Below, in pieces: positions 24,631-33,065 of a stretch of 64,000 bases of DNA. Below the pieces are notes generated by a model. The model was given only the letters and a program-made list of their open reading frames with translations, ran no database searches and had not been told where the DNA came from. Positions within the stretch are counted from its first letter, which is position 1. Every line of letters begins with the position of its first letter. The translations under genes were made by a program, and so were the position numbers. The stretch is from Eoetvoesia sp035555955 (GTDB taxonomy: Bacteria; Pseudomonadota; Gammaproteobacteria; Burkholderiales; Burkholderiaceae_B). The stretch spans positions 4,035 to 68,034 of the forward strand of contig NZ_DATMGA010000003.1 in NCBI RefSeq assembly GCF_035555955.1. Direction: 5' to 3'.

Positions 24631-25113
24631 TCAGCGTTTACGTGTCAGGGTCTTGCCGTCGTAGATGTAAGTATCTATTTTATCCGGCTTTTCGGCGTTG
24701 GGGGTCTGCACCAGGAAACGCCGGCCTTTTGCCGATACCTTCACCCGCGTGCTGCACGAGCCGAAAGGCGGCGAGACGGTATAGCCTTTGTCGCGCAGGA
24801 TGATCCAGCGATATTTGACCGGGCATTTTTCGTTGCCGTCGCTGATGGACACCAGCGCCGCCTCGGCCTTGGGCAGGCTGAAGGCATAGGTGATGTTCAG
24901 CAGCCCTTCGATCGGCGGGCTGATTTCGGTGTCGTTGATTTTCAGGCGCGATTCGTACAGGTACTCATAAGACTTGATGCCCAAGGTGCCGTAGGGGGTG
25001 ACGAAGTTCAGCCTGGACGGCAACGGAGGCCATTTGTCCTGCGCGGGGGCGGCATGGCCGGGTAATGCGATAGCCAGAAGGAATCCGGCGGAAGCCAAAA
25101 TGAACTGACGCAT
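24631..25113 (-). CDS. Exported protein of unknown function
   Basis: 160 residues. Clear signal peptide (MRQFILASAGFLLAIALPGHA, cut before APAQD). The mature part is about 135 residues and beta-rich, with two cysteines (EKCPVKY and GSCSTRV) that could form a disulfide. Not recognised. ATG at 25113 chosen because it begins the signal peptide; the ribosome site is weak. Same strand as the tandem unknown pair, possibly one transcript. Confidence 0.65.
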   Translation of the reverse strand: MRQFILASAGFLLAIALPGHAAPAQDKWPPLPSRLNFVTPYGTLGIKSYEYLYESRLKINDTEISPPIEGLLNITYAFSLPKAEAALVSISDGNEKCPVKYRWIILRDKGYTVSPPFGSCSTRVKVSAKGRRFLVQTPNAEKPDKIDTYIYDGKTLTRKR

Positions 25114-25293
25114 ATTGCCTGTGGATGGGTCTTTGGGCAAACGATGGCGGGCATGAATGTTGCTTGGCCAGCGTATCCAGCCGCGGCTGCATTGCATAAA
25201 TTGCCACGTTTTGTAAAGGCTATTACATAGTATTTTGAATGGGCGGGCAAGCGGCGTCAAGGCAAGGCCCGCTTGGGGGATTTGCGGGCGGCG

Positions 25294-25494
25294 TCAACGC
25301 GAAACGGCCATCATGTAGAGCAGCGCCACGAGCAGCAGCGCAAAATACACGACGACACCGGCCAAAATGCTTTGCCCCGCGACCCGCAGCTTTTGCGACA
25401 GGGTCGGCGCGGGCCCAAGCCGGCTGTTGCGAACGGCCCACCACCACATGCCGGCGGCGCCCAATATGCTGAGCAGGAGGATTCCGATTTTCAT
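25294..25494 (-). CDS. Small two-helix membrane protein
   Basis: 66 residues. Two hydrophobic segments (about 3-20, GILLLSILGAAGMWWWAV, and 43-62, ILAGVVVYFALLLVALLYMM) are joined by a short basic loop. Not recognised. Its 5' end is 92 bases after mnmA on the same strand, so it may be co-transcribed. Size and composition fit a real membrane miniprotein, but evidence beyond the intact frame is limited. Confidence 0.5.
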   Translation of the reverse strand: MKIGILLLSILGAAGMWWWAVRNSRLGPAPTLSQKLRVAGQSILAGVVVYFALLLVALLYMMAVSR

Positions 25495-25585
25495 CCAGCC
25501 ATTCTAGCGGATGCGCTCTCGGGCGGTTCCTGCGCCGGAGCAGCCCGAAAGCACCCCTTCGAGCCCTTGGTGGTCGCGCCACCCA

Positions 25586-26701
25586 TTAGACGATGATTCC
25601 GCCGCCCAGGCACACGTCGCCGTCATACAGCACGGCCGACTGGCCGGGAGTAACCGCCCATTGTGATTCGCGGAACTCCAGCGCGAAGCTGTCTTTCTGG
25701 GCAAAGGGCAGCACGCAGGCGGCATCCGACTGGCGATAGCGCGTCTTGGCGGCGTAACTGCCCGGCGCAGGGGCATGGCCGGCAACCCAGCTGCCGTCCT
25801 GGGCGTTCAATTTGTTGCTCAGCAGCCAGGGGTGATCGTGCCCCTGAACCACGTACAGGGTATTGGATTCCAGATCCTTGCGCGCGGTATACCACGCGTC
25901 AGCCGTGCCGTCGTCGCGCTGCCTGCCCTTCACGCCGCCTATGCCCAGGCCCTTGCGCTGCCCAAGGGTGTAAAACGACAAGCCCTGATGCTGGCCCACG
26001 ACAACCCCTTCGGGCGTCTTGATGGGCCCCGGCTGCGTGGGCAGATAGCGGTTCAGGAACTCGCGGAACGGACGTTCGCCGATAAAGCATATGCCGGTGG
26101 AGTCTTTTTTGGCCGCATTCGGCAGTTGCAACGACGCCGCAATGCGCCGGACTTCCGTCTTGGGCAGTTCGCCCAGGGGAAACAGGGTTCTCGACAACTG
26201 CGCCTGATTCAGGCGATGCAGAAAATAGCTTTGATCCTTGGTGTGATCCAGCGCCTTGAGCAATTGATACTGCGCCTGGCCGCCCTCTTCCACGGCGCGC
26301 ACGCGGGCATAGTGGCCGGTGGCGATGCGCTCGGCGCCCAGCGACATGGCGTGATCCAGGAATGCCTTGAACTTGATTTCGGCATTGCACAGCACGTCGG
26401 GATTGGGGGTGCGGCCGGCCGAGTACTCGCGCAGGAAATCGGCGAAAACGCGGTCTTTGTATTCCGCCGCGAAGTTCACGGCCTCGATTTCAATGCCGAT
26501 GAGATCGGCCACGCTGGCCGCGTCAATCCAGTCCTGGCGCGTCGAGCAGTACTCGGAATCGTCGTCGTCCTCCCAGTTCTTCATGAACAGGCCTACGACC
26601 TCGTAGCCCTGCTCTTTGAGCAGCCAGGCCGTTACCGACGAATCAACGCCCCCCGACATGCCGACGACGACACGCCCTTTCGATGCAGATAAATGAGTCA
26701 T
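25586..26701 (-). CDS. mnmA: tRNA-specific 2-thiouridylase
   Basis: Thiolates U34 of tRNA-Lys, -Glu and -Gln. 371 residues. The ATP pyrophosphatase PP-loop GMSGGVDSSV is at about 14-23. The catalytic cysteine pair lies in NPDVLCNAEIKF (about residue 105) and STGICFIGE (about 205). The C-terminal beta-barrel follows. ATG at 26701. Standard length; no anomalies. Confidence 0.97.
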   Translation of the reverse strand: MTHLSASKGRVVVGMSGGVDSSVTAWLLKEQGYEVVGLFMKNWEDDDDSEYCSTRQDWIDAASVADLIGIEIEAVNFAAEYKDRVFADFLREYSAGRTPNPDVLCNAEIKFKAFLDHAMSLGAERIATGHYARVRAVEEGGQAQYQLLKALDHTKDQSYFLHRLNQAQLSRTLFPLGELPKTEVRRIAASLQLPNAAKKDSTGICFIGERPFREFLNRYLPTQPGPIKTPEGVVVGQHQGLSFYTLGQRKGLGIGGVKGRQRDDGTADAWYTARKDLESNTLYVVQGHDHPWLLSNKLNAQDGSWVAGHAPAPGSYAAKTRYRQSDAACVLPFAQKDSFALEFRESQWAVTPGQSAVLYDGDVCLGGGIIV

Positions 26702-26802
26702 GCCGGTATTTTAATCGGATACGCCCCACCCGATTTGCCTGCGGGCGCCCAGGCCCGCAGTGCGCTGCCGCCGCCGGGACGCCGCTTGCGCCCCAGAGCC
26801 CC

Positions 26803-28227
26803 TCAGGCGGGCGGAATGACTTTTCCGGGATTCAGGATGTTGTTGGGGTCGAAAGCCTGCTTGACGGACTGCATGAGATCGAGAGCATCCCGCCCGTGCT
26901 CGGCCAGCATGAAGTCCATTTTGTGCAACCCCACGCCGTGCTCGCCGGTGCAGGTTCCGTCCATGGCGATGGCGCGGGCCACGATATTGTGATTGATGCG
27001 CTCGGACTCGTCCCATTCCGCCGGATTGTTCGGGTCGAGCATCATCTGCACGTGGAAATTGCCGTCGCCCACATGCCCGACGATAATGTACGGAAAGCTG
27101 GCCTGTTCTAGTTCGGCGGCGGTTTCCGAAACGCAGTCGGCCAGCCGTGAAATGGGCACGCACACGTCGGTGGTGTTGGAGCGCGACCCCGGCCGTGTAT
27201 GCAGGCCGGCGAAATACGCATTGTGCCGGGCCGCCCACAAGCGCGAACGGTCTTCGGGGTGTTCGGCCCATTCGAACGCCATGCCTCCGTTGCCGGCGGT
27301 GATTTCCTGCACCGTCTGGGCCTGCTCGCGCACGCCATTGGGACTGCCGTGGAATTCGAACAGCAGCAACGGCGACTCGTGCAGATCGAGCTTGCTGTAG
27401 GCATTGATGGCCTTGACGCCGGCCAGGTCCATGAATTCGACGCGCGCCACCGGCACGCCCATTTGTATGATCTCGATGACGCTTTGCACCGCGGCGTGCA
27501 TGGTGGGGAAATTGCAGACCGCCGCCGAAATGGCCTCGGGCTGGGGATAGAGCCTGACGGTGATCTCGGTGATGATGCCCAGCGTGCCTTCGCTGCCGAC
27601 GAACAGGCGGGTCAGGTCGTAGCCGGCCGAGGACTTGCGCGCGCGGTTGGCGGTGTGAATGATGCGCCCGTCCGCCAGCACGACCTTGAGGTTCATGACG
27701 TTTTCGCGCATGGTGCCGTAGCGCACGGCGTTGGTGCCCGAAGCCCGCGTGGCCGTCATGCCGCCCAGGCTGGCGTCCGCCCCCGGGTCGATGGGGAAGA
27801 ACAGGCCGGTATCGCGGATTTCGGTGTTGAGCTGCTTGCGGGTAACCCCCGCCTGCACCGTGACGGTGAGATCTTCGGGGTTGACGGCGACGATTTGGTT
27901 CATGCCCGACAGATCGAGGCAGATGCCCCCCTGCACGGCCAGGATATGCCCCTCGAGCGATGACCCGGTGCCGTAGGCGATGAGCGGCACCCGATGCTGA
28001 TGGCAATGCCTGGCCACCCAGGCGACGTCTTCGGTGCTTTGGGCATAGACGACGCCGTCGGGCAAGACGGCCGGATACGCGGATTCGTCGCGGCCGTGGT
28101 GCTCGCGCACGCTTTGCGCGGCGGAAAAGCGCTCGCCGAAACGCGCCTTGAGCGCATCGATGAAACCCGCCGGAATGGGACGGGGCCGGGCTTGCAACTG
28201 CATTAAGGCATTCAAATGAGACTCCAT
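26803..28227 (-). CDS. FAD-linked oxidase, D-lactate dehydrogenase type
   Basis: 474 residues. An FAD-binding PCMH domain occupies about 40-225: AYGTGSSLEGH, DPGADASLGGMTATRASGTNAVRYGT and FVGSEGTLGIITE are typical. It is followed by the lactate/glycolate oxidase C-terminal domain with GHVGDGNFH, the active-site CTGEHGVG and a C-terminal FDPNNILNPGK. Oxidises D-lactate, glycolate or a related 2-hydroxy acid, passing electrons to the respiratory chain or cytochrome c. It is a single gene, unlike glcDEF. ATG at 28227 preferred to the upstream ATG at 28245 because the protein then begins as the family does. Confidence 0.9.
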   Translation of the reverse strand: MESHLNALMQLQARPRPIPAGFIDALKARFGERFSAAQSVREHHGRDESAYPAVLPDGVVYAQSTEDVAWVARHCHQHRVPLIAYGTGSSLEGHILAVQGGICLDLSGMNQIVAVNPEDLTVTVQAGVTRKQLNTEIRDTGLFFPIDPGADASLGGMTATRASGTNAVRYGTMRENVMNLKVVLADGRIIHTANRARKSSAGYDLTRLFVGSEGTLGIITEITVRLYPQPEAISAAVCNFPTMHAAVQSVIEIIQMGVPVARVEFMDLAGVKAINAYSKLDLHESPLLLFEFHGSPNGVREQAQTVQEITAGNGGMAFEWAEHPEDRSRLWAARHNAYFAGLHTRPGSRSNTTDVCVPISRLADCVSETAAELEQASFPYIIVGHVGDGNFHVQMMLDPNNPAEWDESERINHNIVARAIAMDGTCTGEHGVGLHKMDFMLAEHGRDALDLMQSVKQAFDPNNILNPGKVIPPA

Positions 28228-28286
28228 GACACCACGAAAAAACACGAATGCCGCTGCCCGCGGGACGGCGCCCCGCGAACCGGGCG

Positions 28287-29363
28287 CTACGCGGCAGCCG
28301 GGTGCGCGGCGACCTTGCGGCGGTTCTTTACTGCCTGGGCCAGACGTTCGAGCACTTGAACGGAAGTGTCCCAGTCGATGCAGCCGTCGGTAATGCTTTG
28401 GCCATAGACCAGCGGCTGGCCCGCGACGAGGTCCTGGCGGCCGCCCACCAGATGGCTTTCCACCATGACGCCGCAGAGCCGGTTTTCACCGCCTTCGAGC
28501 TGGACGGCGATGTCGTCCAGGACCTTGGGCTGGTTGCGGTAGTCTTTATTGCTGTTGGCGTGGCTGGCATCGACCATGAGGCGCTGCGGCAGCCCTGCCT
28601 TGGCGAGCGCCTCGCAGGCAGCTTCGACATTGGCGGCATCGTAGTTGGGTACTTTACCGCCGCGCAGGATGACGTGGCAATCATCGTTTCCAACAGTTGA
28701 CACAATGGCCGAATGCCCGCCCTTGGTAACCGAAAGAAAATGATGGGATTGCGAAGCGGCCTTGATCGCGTCGACGGCGATTTTCACGTTGCCGTCGGTG
28801 CCGTTCTTGAAACCCACCGGACACGACAGGCCGGAAGCAAGTTCGCGGTGCACCTGGCTTTCGGTGGTGCGCGCGCCGATGGCACCCCAGGAAACCAGGT
28901 CGGCGATGTACTGCGGCGTGATCATGTCAAGGAATTCGCAGCCGGCGGGCAGGCCAAGCTCGTTGATCTGGATGAGCAGCTTGCGTGCGGTGCGCAGCCC
29001 CAGGTTGATGTTGAAACTGCCGTCCAGCCCCGGATCGTTGATAAGCCCCTTCCAGCCGACCGTCGTGCGGGGCTTCTCGAAATACACGCGCATGATGATC
29101 TCGAGCTCGTCCTTGTACAGGTCGCGCTGCTCTTTGAGGCGGCGGGCGTAGTCCAGGGCGCCTTCCGTGTTATGGATGGAACACGGCCCGATGACGACCA
29201 CCAGCCGGTCGTCGTTGCCATGCAGAACCTCGTGCACGGCACGGCGCGCCGCGTACACGGTGGAGGAAACCTCGGTAGAGCTGGGGAATTCGCGCATGAC
29301 GTGCGCGGGAGGGCTGAGTTCTTTGATTTCGCGGATCCGTAAATCGTCAGTATTGTGTGACAC
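28287..29363 (-). CDS. aroG: 3-deoxy-7-phosphoheptulonate synthase (class I, AroG type)
   Basis: First enzyme of the shikimate pathway, joining PEP and erythrose 4-phosphate. 358 residues. Recognisable blocks are VVIGPCSIHN (PEP/metal site), RVYFEKPRTTVGWKGLINDP, GARTTESQVHR, GFKNGTDGN and VMVDASHANSNK. Start is GTG at 29363 (MSHNTDDLRIREI) with GGAG 7 bases upstream; no ATG fits. A Phe/Tyr-rich leader peptide and a terminator hairpin precede it, so expression is probably set by attenuation in response to charged tRNA-Phe and tRNA-Tyr. Confidence 0.95.
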   Translation of the reverse strand: MSHNTDDLRIREIKELSPPAHVMREFPSSTEVSSTVYAARRAVHEVLHGNDDRLVVVIGPCSIHNTEGALDYARRLKEQRDLYKDELEIIMRVYFEKPRTTVGWKGLINDPGLDGSFNINLGLRTARKLLIQINELGLPAGCEFLDMITPQYIADLVSWGAIGARTTESQVHRELASGLSCPVGFKNGTDGNVKIAVDAIKAASQSHHFLSVTKGGHSAIVSTVGNDDCHVILRGGKVPNYDAANVEAACEALAKAGLPQRLMVDASHANSNKDYRNQPKVLDDIAVQLEGGENRLCGVMVESHLVGGRQDLVAGQPLVYGQSITDGCIDWDTSVQVLERLAQAVKNRRKVAAHPAAA

Positions 29364-29403
29364 GAGTTGCTCCAGGGGTTGATGCCAACTTAGCAAGCAA
29401 TAT

Positions 29404-29440
29404 AAAAAAAGCCGCCAAGCTACTAAGCTGGCGGCTTTTT
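29404..29440 (-). terminator. Attenuator terminator of aroG
   Basis: Read on the minus strand: AAAAAGCCGCCA, an 11-base loop that can itself pair in part, TGGCGGCTTTTTT. It lies between the leader peptide stop (29454) and the aroG start (29363). An intrinsic terminator here makes sense only if it is conditional, as in amino-acid attenuators. Confidence 0.8.
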
Positions 29441-29453
29441 GGGAATTTGGCTT

Positions 29454-29537
29454 TTACTGCGTGCAACGTTTCCCTTCCTCCACCAGCGGTGTTGGAAAAG
29501 CAAAATAAAAGAAGTAAACCGAGAAAACGTTGTTCAT
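29454..29537 (-). CDS. Phe/Tyr-rich leader peptide of aroG
   Basis: 27 codons from ATG at 29537 to TAA at 29454. Residues 5-14 read FSVYFFYFAF: five Phe and two Tyr in ten residues. AGGA precedes the ATG by 7 bases. The terminator begins 13 bases after its stop and aroG follows. This matches the plan of pheL-type leaders: ribosome stalling at Phe/Tyr codons when charged tRNA is scarce would favour an alternative fold and let transcription into aroG. The alternative antiterminator fold has not been worked out in full here. Confidence 0.75.
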   Translation of the reverse strand: MNNVFSVYFFYFAFPTPLVEEGKRCTQ

Positions 29538-29645
29538 AGGCAAATCCTAGCACAGTTTTTTCGCCGCGCCAAGAAAAACCGCCCAAAAAGGCCACGGGTG
29601 CCCGTTCAAAAGCAACAATCGCGCCCGCGCGCTCCTCCGCACAAC

Positions 29646-29679
29646 TAATTTGAGTTGAAATGATTAATTAGGTTATGAT
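29646..29679 (+). promoter_or_regulatory. ehuB promoter with EctR-like operator
   Basis: TTGAGT (29650-29655) and TATGAT (29674-29679) with an 18-base spacer form a good sigma-70 promoter. The 18-base stretch 29646-29663 matches the ect-operon palindrome TGATTTCAGTTGAAATCA at 15 of 18 positions and covers the -35 element. A further inverted partner, AATCAATTTCAA, ends at 29700. Shared regulation with the ect operon is inferred from this match. Confidence 0.65.
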
Positions 29680-29820
29680 TTTCATACGAATCAATTTCAA
29701 GAACACCTTGCCCGTGGCTGGCATTGGCGCCGCCGGCGGCACGCATTACGTTTTCAGCATCCGCCGCATAGCCCGCCTCCCGGCTGAAGAACGGCAACTC
29801 CCACCGCAAAAGGACGATCC

Positions 29821-30687
29821 ATGAAAAATCGCTTCCGGACACTCAGGCTTTCCATTCTTGCGCTATGCGCATTGGGCCTGTCGGGCGCCGCCGGCGCGGT
29901 CACCCTGAAACAGATCCAGGATCGCGGCGCCGTGCGCATTGCCATCGCCAACGAAATTCCCTACGGCTATGCCAATCTCGACGGCAAGGCCCAGGGCGTC
30001 GGGCCCGACGTGGCCAAGCAGGTCATGCAAAAGCTGGGCATCACCAAGATAGAATGGTCGGTCACCAACTTCAGTTCGCTGATCCCGGGCCTGAAGGCGC
30101 AACGCTACGACATGGTGGCAGCGGAAATGGCCATCCTCCCGCAGCGTTGCCGCCAGGTGCTGTTCTCCGAGCCAAACAGCTCTTACGGCGAAGGCCTGCT
30201 GGTCGCCAAGGGCAATCCCGACAATCGGCACACCTTCCAGGAGTTCGCCAAGGGCGACGGCAAAATCGCCGTCATGGCCGGCGCGGACCAACTGGACATG
30301 CTGCGCGCTCTGCATGTTCCGCAAAGCAATATCGTCACGATCGCCAGCAATGCCGACGCGATTTCCACGGTTTCGACCGGCCGCGCCAGCGCCTACGCGG
30401 CCACCAGCCTTACCGTCAACCAACTGGCCCAAAAAAGTCAGCGCGTCGAGGCCGCGTCGCCATTCACCGATCCCGTCCTCCATGGACAGCCGGCGCGGAG
30501 CTGGGGCGGCTTCGCCTTTGCCAAGAACTCCGGCTCGTTCCAAAAAGCCTTCAACACGGAATTGGCCAAGTTCAAGCAGACCCAGGCGTGGCGCGACATC
30601 CTGGCGCGCTACGGATTCAGCGACACCGACATGAAGGCCTCGTTCGAGCGCGGGACGAAACAATTGTGCGCCAGGCAAAACGGTTAG
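29821..30687 (+). CDS. ehuB: Ectoine/hydroxyectoine-binding periplasmic protein EhuB
   Basis: 288 residues. Signal peptide ending SGAAGA (about residue 26). Extracellular solute-binding family 3 fold, beginning IQDRGAVRIAIANEIPYGYANLDGKAQGVGPDVA, the EhuB-type ligand region, then WSVTNFSSLIPGLKAQRYDMVAAEM. It delivers compatible solutes to EhuCDA. First gene of ehuBCDA; a 160-base gap separates it from ehuC, which is common where the binding protein is made in excess. Convergent with the ectoine biosynthetic operon. Confidence 0.88.
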   Translation: MKNRFRTLRLSILALCALGLSGAAGAVTLKQIQDRGAVRIAIANEIPYGYANLDGKAQGVGPDVAKQVMQKLGITKIEWSVTNFSSLIPGLKAQRYDMVAAEMAILPQRCRQVLFSEPNSSYGEGLLVAKGNPDNRHTFQEFAKGDGKIAVMAGADQLDMLRALHVPQSNIVTIASNADAISTVSTGRASAYAATSLTVNQLAQKSQRVEAASPFTDPVLHGQPARSWGGFAFAKNSGSFQKAFNTELAKFKQTQAWRDILARYGFSDTDMKASFERGTKQLCARQNG

Positions 30688-30847
30688 AACCCCTGCCGCA
30701 CCGATCGGTTTCGGGAACGCGGTTACCAGCAAGCATGCGAAAGGCCGGGCCCAGGCCGTCGTTGCGCCGCGCCGCTCCGGGAGCCGCTACGCCGGCCGGC
30801 CCCGATCCCTTCACCCTTGATGCCGCTACGAGCCGGCGGAGTCATGC

Positions 30848-31522
30848 ATGATGGAATGGCTCGACTACCTTCCACCGCTGCTCAAGGGCGCCTGGGTGAC
30901 GGCGCAGCTTGCCGTGGGTTCCACCGTGCTGGGCGGGCTGCTGGCCTTTGCCTTCGGCATCGGCCAGGTGGCCTCGCGCCGGGCGCTCCGGGCAGCTTCC
31001 AAGGCAATCATCGAGTTCTTCCGTGGCACTTCGCTGCTGGTGCAGCTGTTCTGGCTGTACTTCGCCCTGCCGCTGCTGGGCCAGAGCCTGGGCGTGGATC
31101 TGCGCCTGCCGCCCGTGGCCGCCGGCGTCCTGGCCTTGAGCCTGAACATCGGCGCCTACGGCGCCGAGGTCGTGCGCGGCGCCCTGCAGGCCGTGCCGCA
31201 TGAACAGCGCGAAGCCGCCCAGGCCCTGGACTTCACGCCTCGCCAGATACTCTGGCGCATCAGCCTGCCCCAGGCGATTCCCGAAATGCTGCCCAGCTTC
31301 GGCAACCTGGCCGTGCAGAACCTGAAGGACACCGCCCTGGTGTCGCTGGTGGGACTGGGCGACCTGGCGCTGCGCGCCGAACAGATACGCAACATCACCC
31401 AGGACAACACCACCGTCTATACCCTGCTGCTGCTCATGTACTTCGGTATGGCGCTGGTGGTGACGCTGTTCATGAAGCTGCTGGAGCGTTCGACCGGCCG
31501 CTGGCGTTCGGGAGGAGCCTGA
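30848..31522 (+). CDS. ehuC: Ectoine ABC transporter permease EhuC
   Basis: 224 residues, polar amino-acid permease (HisM/GlnP) type with about five membrane helices. The cytoplasmic EAA loop EAAQALDFTPRQILWRISLPQAIP, which contacts the ATPase, is at about 120-145. EFFRGTSLLVQLFWLYFALP is the family's N-terminal signature. Two consecutive ATG codons (30848, 30851) could start it. Followed after one base by ehuD. Confidence 0.87.
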   Translation: MMEWLDYLPPLLKGAWVTAQLAVGSTVLGGLLAFAFGIGQVASRRALRAASKAIIEFFRGTSLLVQLFWLYFALPLLGQSLGVDLRLPPVAAGVLALSLNIGAYGAEVVRGALQAVPHEQREAAQALDFTPRQILWRISLPQAIPEMLPSFGNLAVQNLKDTALVSLVGLGDLALRAEQIRNITQDNTTVYTLLLLMYFGMALVVTLFMKLLERSTGRWRSGGA

Positions 31523-31523
31523 C

Positions 31524-32219
31524 ATGCTGTTCGGCATGAACTGGAACCTGGACGGCGGCACCTGGGCTTTCGCGTGGTCCATACTGCCCATGCTGCTGCG
31601 CGGACTGCTGGTGACCATCCAGGCCACCGTGCTGGGCTTCGTGGTGGCCGCGATACTTGGCCTGGTGCTTGCGGCCCTGAAGGGCTCCAGGCTGCGGCCG
31701 GTATCCTGGCTGGCCAGGGCCGTATCCGAATTCATCCGCGACACGCCCCTGCTGGTGCAGCTTTTCTTCCTGTACTACGTGCTGCCGGACTACGGCGTCG
31801 TGCTGCCGGCCTTCCTGACCGGCGCCCTGGCGCTTGGCATCCAGTACAGCGCCTATACCTCGGAAGTCTACCGGGCAGGCCTGGAGTCCGTGCTGAAGGG
31901 GCAGATCGAAGCCGCGCGCGCACTGGATCTTTCGCCGGCGCGGATATTCGCGGCCATCGTGCTGCCGCAGGCCATTCCCCGCATCATCCCGGCGCTGGGC
32001 AACTACCTGATCTCCATCATGAAGGACGTGCCGGTGCTGTCCGTCGTCTCGGTGCTCGAACTGCTGAACGTGGCGAAGATCATCGGCGACCGCACTTTCA
32101 ACTACCTCGTCCCCCTGACCATGGTGGGCGCCCTGTACCTGATTCTCACCTTGATCGCCTCGGCGGGCGTGCGCTACCTGGATGCTCGCCTGCCCAGGCA
32201 AGGACTGCCTTTGCGATGA
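31524..32219 (+). CDS. ehuD: Ectoine ABC transporter permease EhuD
   Basis: 231 residues, second permease of the heterodimer. Same family as EhuC: EFIRDTPLLVQLFFLYYVLPDYG near residue 75 and the EAA loop EAARALDLSPARIFAAIVLPQAIP at about 130-153. The stop overlaps the ehuA start (ATGA), indicating coupled translation of the channel and its ATPase. Confidence 0.87.
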   Translation: MLFGMNWNLDGGTWAFAWSILPMLLRGLLVTIQATVLGFVVAAILGLVLAALKGSRLRPVSWLARAVSEFIRDTPLLVQLFFLYYVLPDYGVVLPAFLTGALALGIQYSAYTSEVYRAGLESVLKGQIEAARALDLSPARIFAAIVLPQAIPRIIPALGNYLISIMKDVPVLSVVSVLELLNVAKIIGDRTFNYLVPLTMVGALYLILTLIASAGVRYLDARLPRQGLPLR

Positions 32220-32986
32220 ACGAACCCATCATCAAATTCGACCGAGTCACCAAGCGCTTCGGCCAGGCCACCGTTCTGGACGAGTTGGATTTCGAGGTCG
32301 AGCCGGGCGAGAAGGTCACCATCATCGGCCCGTCGGGCTCCGGGAAGTCTACGGTGCTGCGCATCCTGATGACCCTGGAGCACATCGACTCGGGCGTCAT
32401 CACGGTTGCCGGAACGCCCTTGTGGCACGAGCGCCGCGGCGACCGGCTGGTGGCGGCGGGCGAGCCGCACCTGCGCGAAATGCGCAAGCAGATGGGCATG
32501 GTTTTCCAGCAGTTCAATCTTTTCCCGCATATGACGGTGCTGCGCAATATCACCGAGGCGCCCGTGCACGTGCTGGGCCTGTCCAAGCCCGAGGCCCGCA
32601 AGCGCGCGATGGAATACCTGGAACTGGTGGGCCTGGCAGACCACGCCGGCAAGTTTCCCCGCCAGTTGTCCGGCGGCCAGCAGCAACGGGTGGCCATCGC
32701 CCGCGCGCTGGCCATGCGGCCGCGCATCATGCTGTTCGACGAACCCACGTCGGCGCTCGACCCGGAACTGGTCGGCGAAGTCCTGAACGTGATGACGCGC
32801 CTGGCGCAGGAAAGCGAATTGACCATGCTGCTGGTGACGCACGAAATGCAGTTCGCCAAGCAGATCTCCGACCGCGTCTGCTTTTTCGACAAGGGAGCCA
32901 TCGTGGAGCAAGGGTCGCCCGAGGCCTTGTTCGGCTCCCCCCGGGAAGCCCGCACACAGGAGTTCCTGAAGGGCGTCGCGTTTTAG
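32216..32986 (+). CDS. ehuA: Ectoine ABC transporter ATP-binding protein EhuA
   Basis: 256 residues. Walker A GPSGSGKST at 38-46, Q-loop VFQQFNLFPH near 97, signature LSGGQQQR near 155, Walker B IMLFDEPTS near 177, and H-loop LLVTHEM near 211. It powers uptake of ectoine or hydroxyectoine. It ends with TAG at 32984-32986, immediately followed by repeat copy C, which fills the gap to the convergent ectD. Confidence 0.9.
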   Translation: MNEPIIKFDRVTKRFGQATVLDELDFEVEPGEKVTIIGPSGSGKSTVLRILMTLEHIDSGVITVAGTPLWHERRGDRLVAAGEPHLREMRKQMGMVFQQFNLFPHMTVLRNITEAPVHVLGLSKPEARKRAMEYLELVGLADHAGKFPRQLSGGQQQRVAIARALAMRPRIMLFDEPTSALDPELVGEVLNVMTRLAQESELTMLLVTHEMQFAKQISDRVCFFDKGAIVEQGSPEALFGSPREARTQEFLKGVAF

Positions 32987-33065
32987 TCAAGGCGCCGGGC
33001 GCAGCGCGTATATCGATACGCGCTGCGCCCGGCAACGCGGAGCGGCGAGCGTTGGCAACGCCCTA
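32987..33065. repeat. Repeat family copy C, between convergent ehuA and ectD
   Basis: The first 57 bases (32987-33043) match positions 23531-23586 of the full repeat, with a few mismatches and one indel. The match starts TCAAGGCGCCGGG and ends CGGCAACGCGGAGC. A hairpin with 18-base perfect arms GCCGGGCGCAGCGCGTAT (32994-33011 and 33016-33033) and loop ATCG dominates it and probably terminates both converging transcripts. The right end ...AACGCCCTA resembles the repeat terminus and contains the ectD stop codon (33063-33065, minus strand). Confidence 0.75.
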
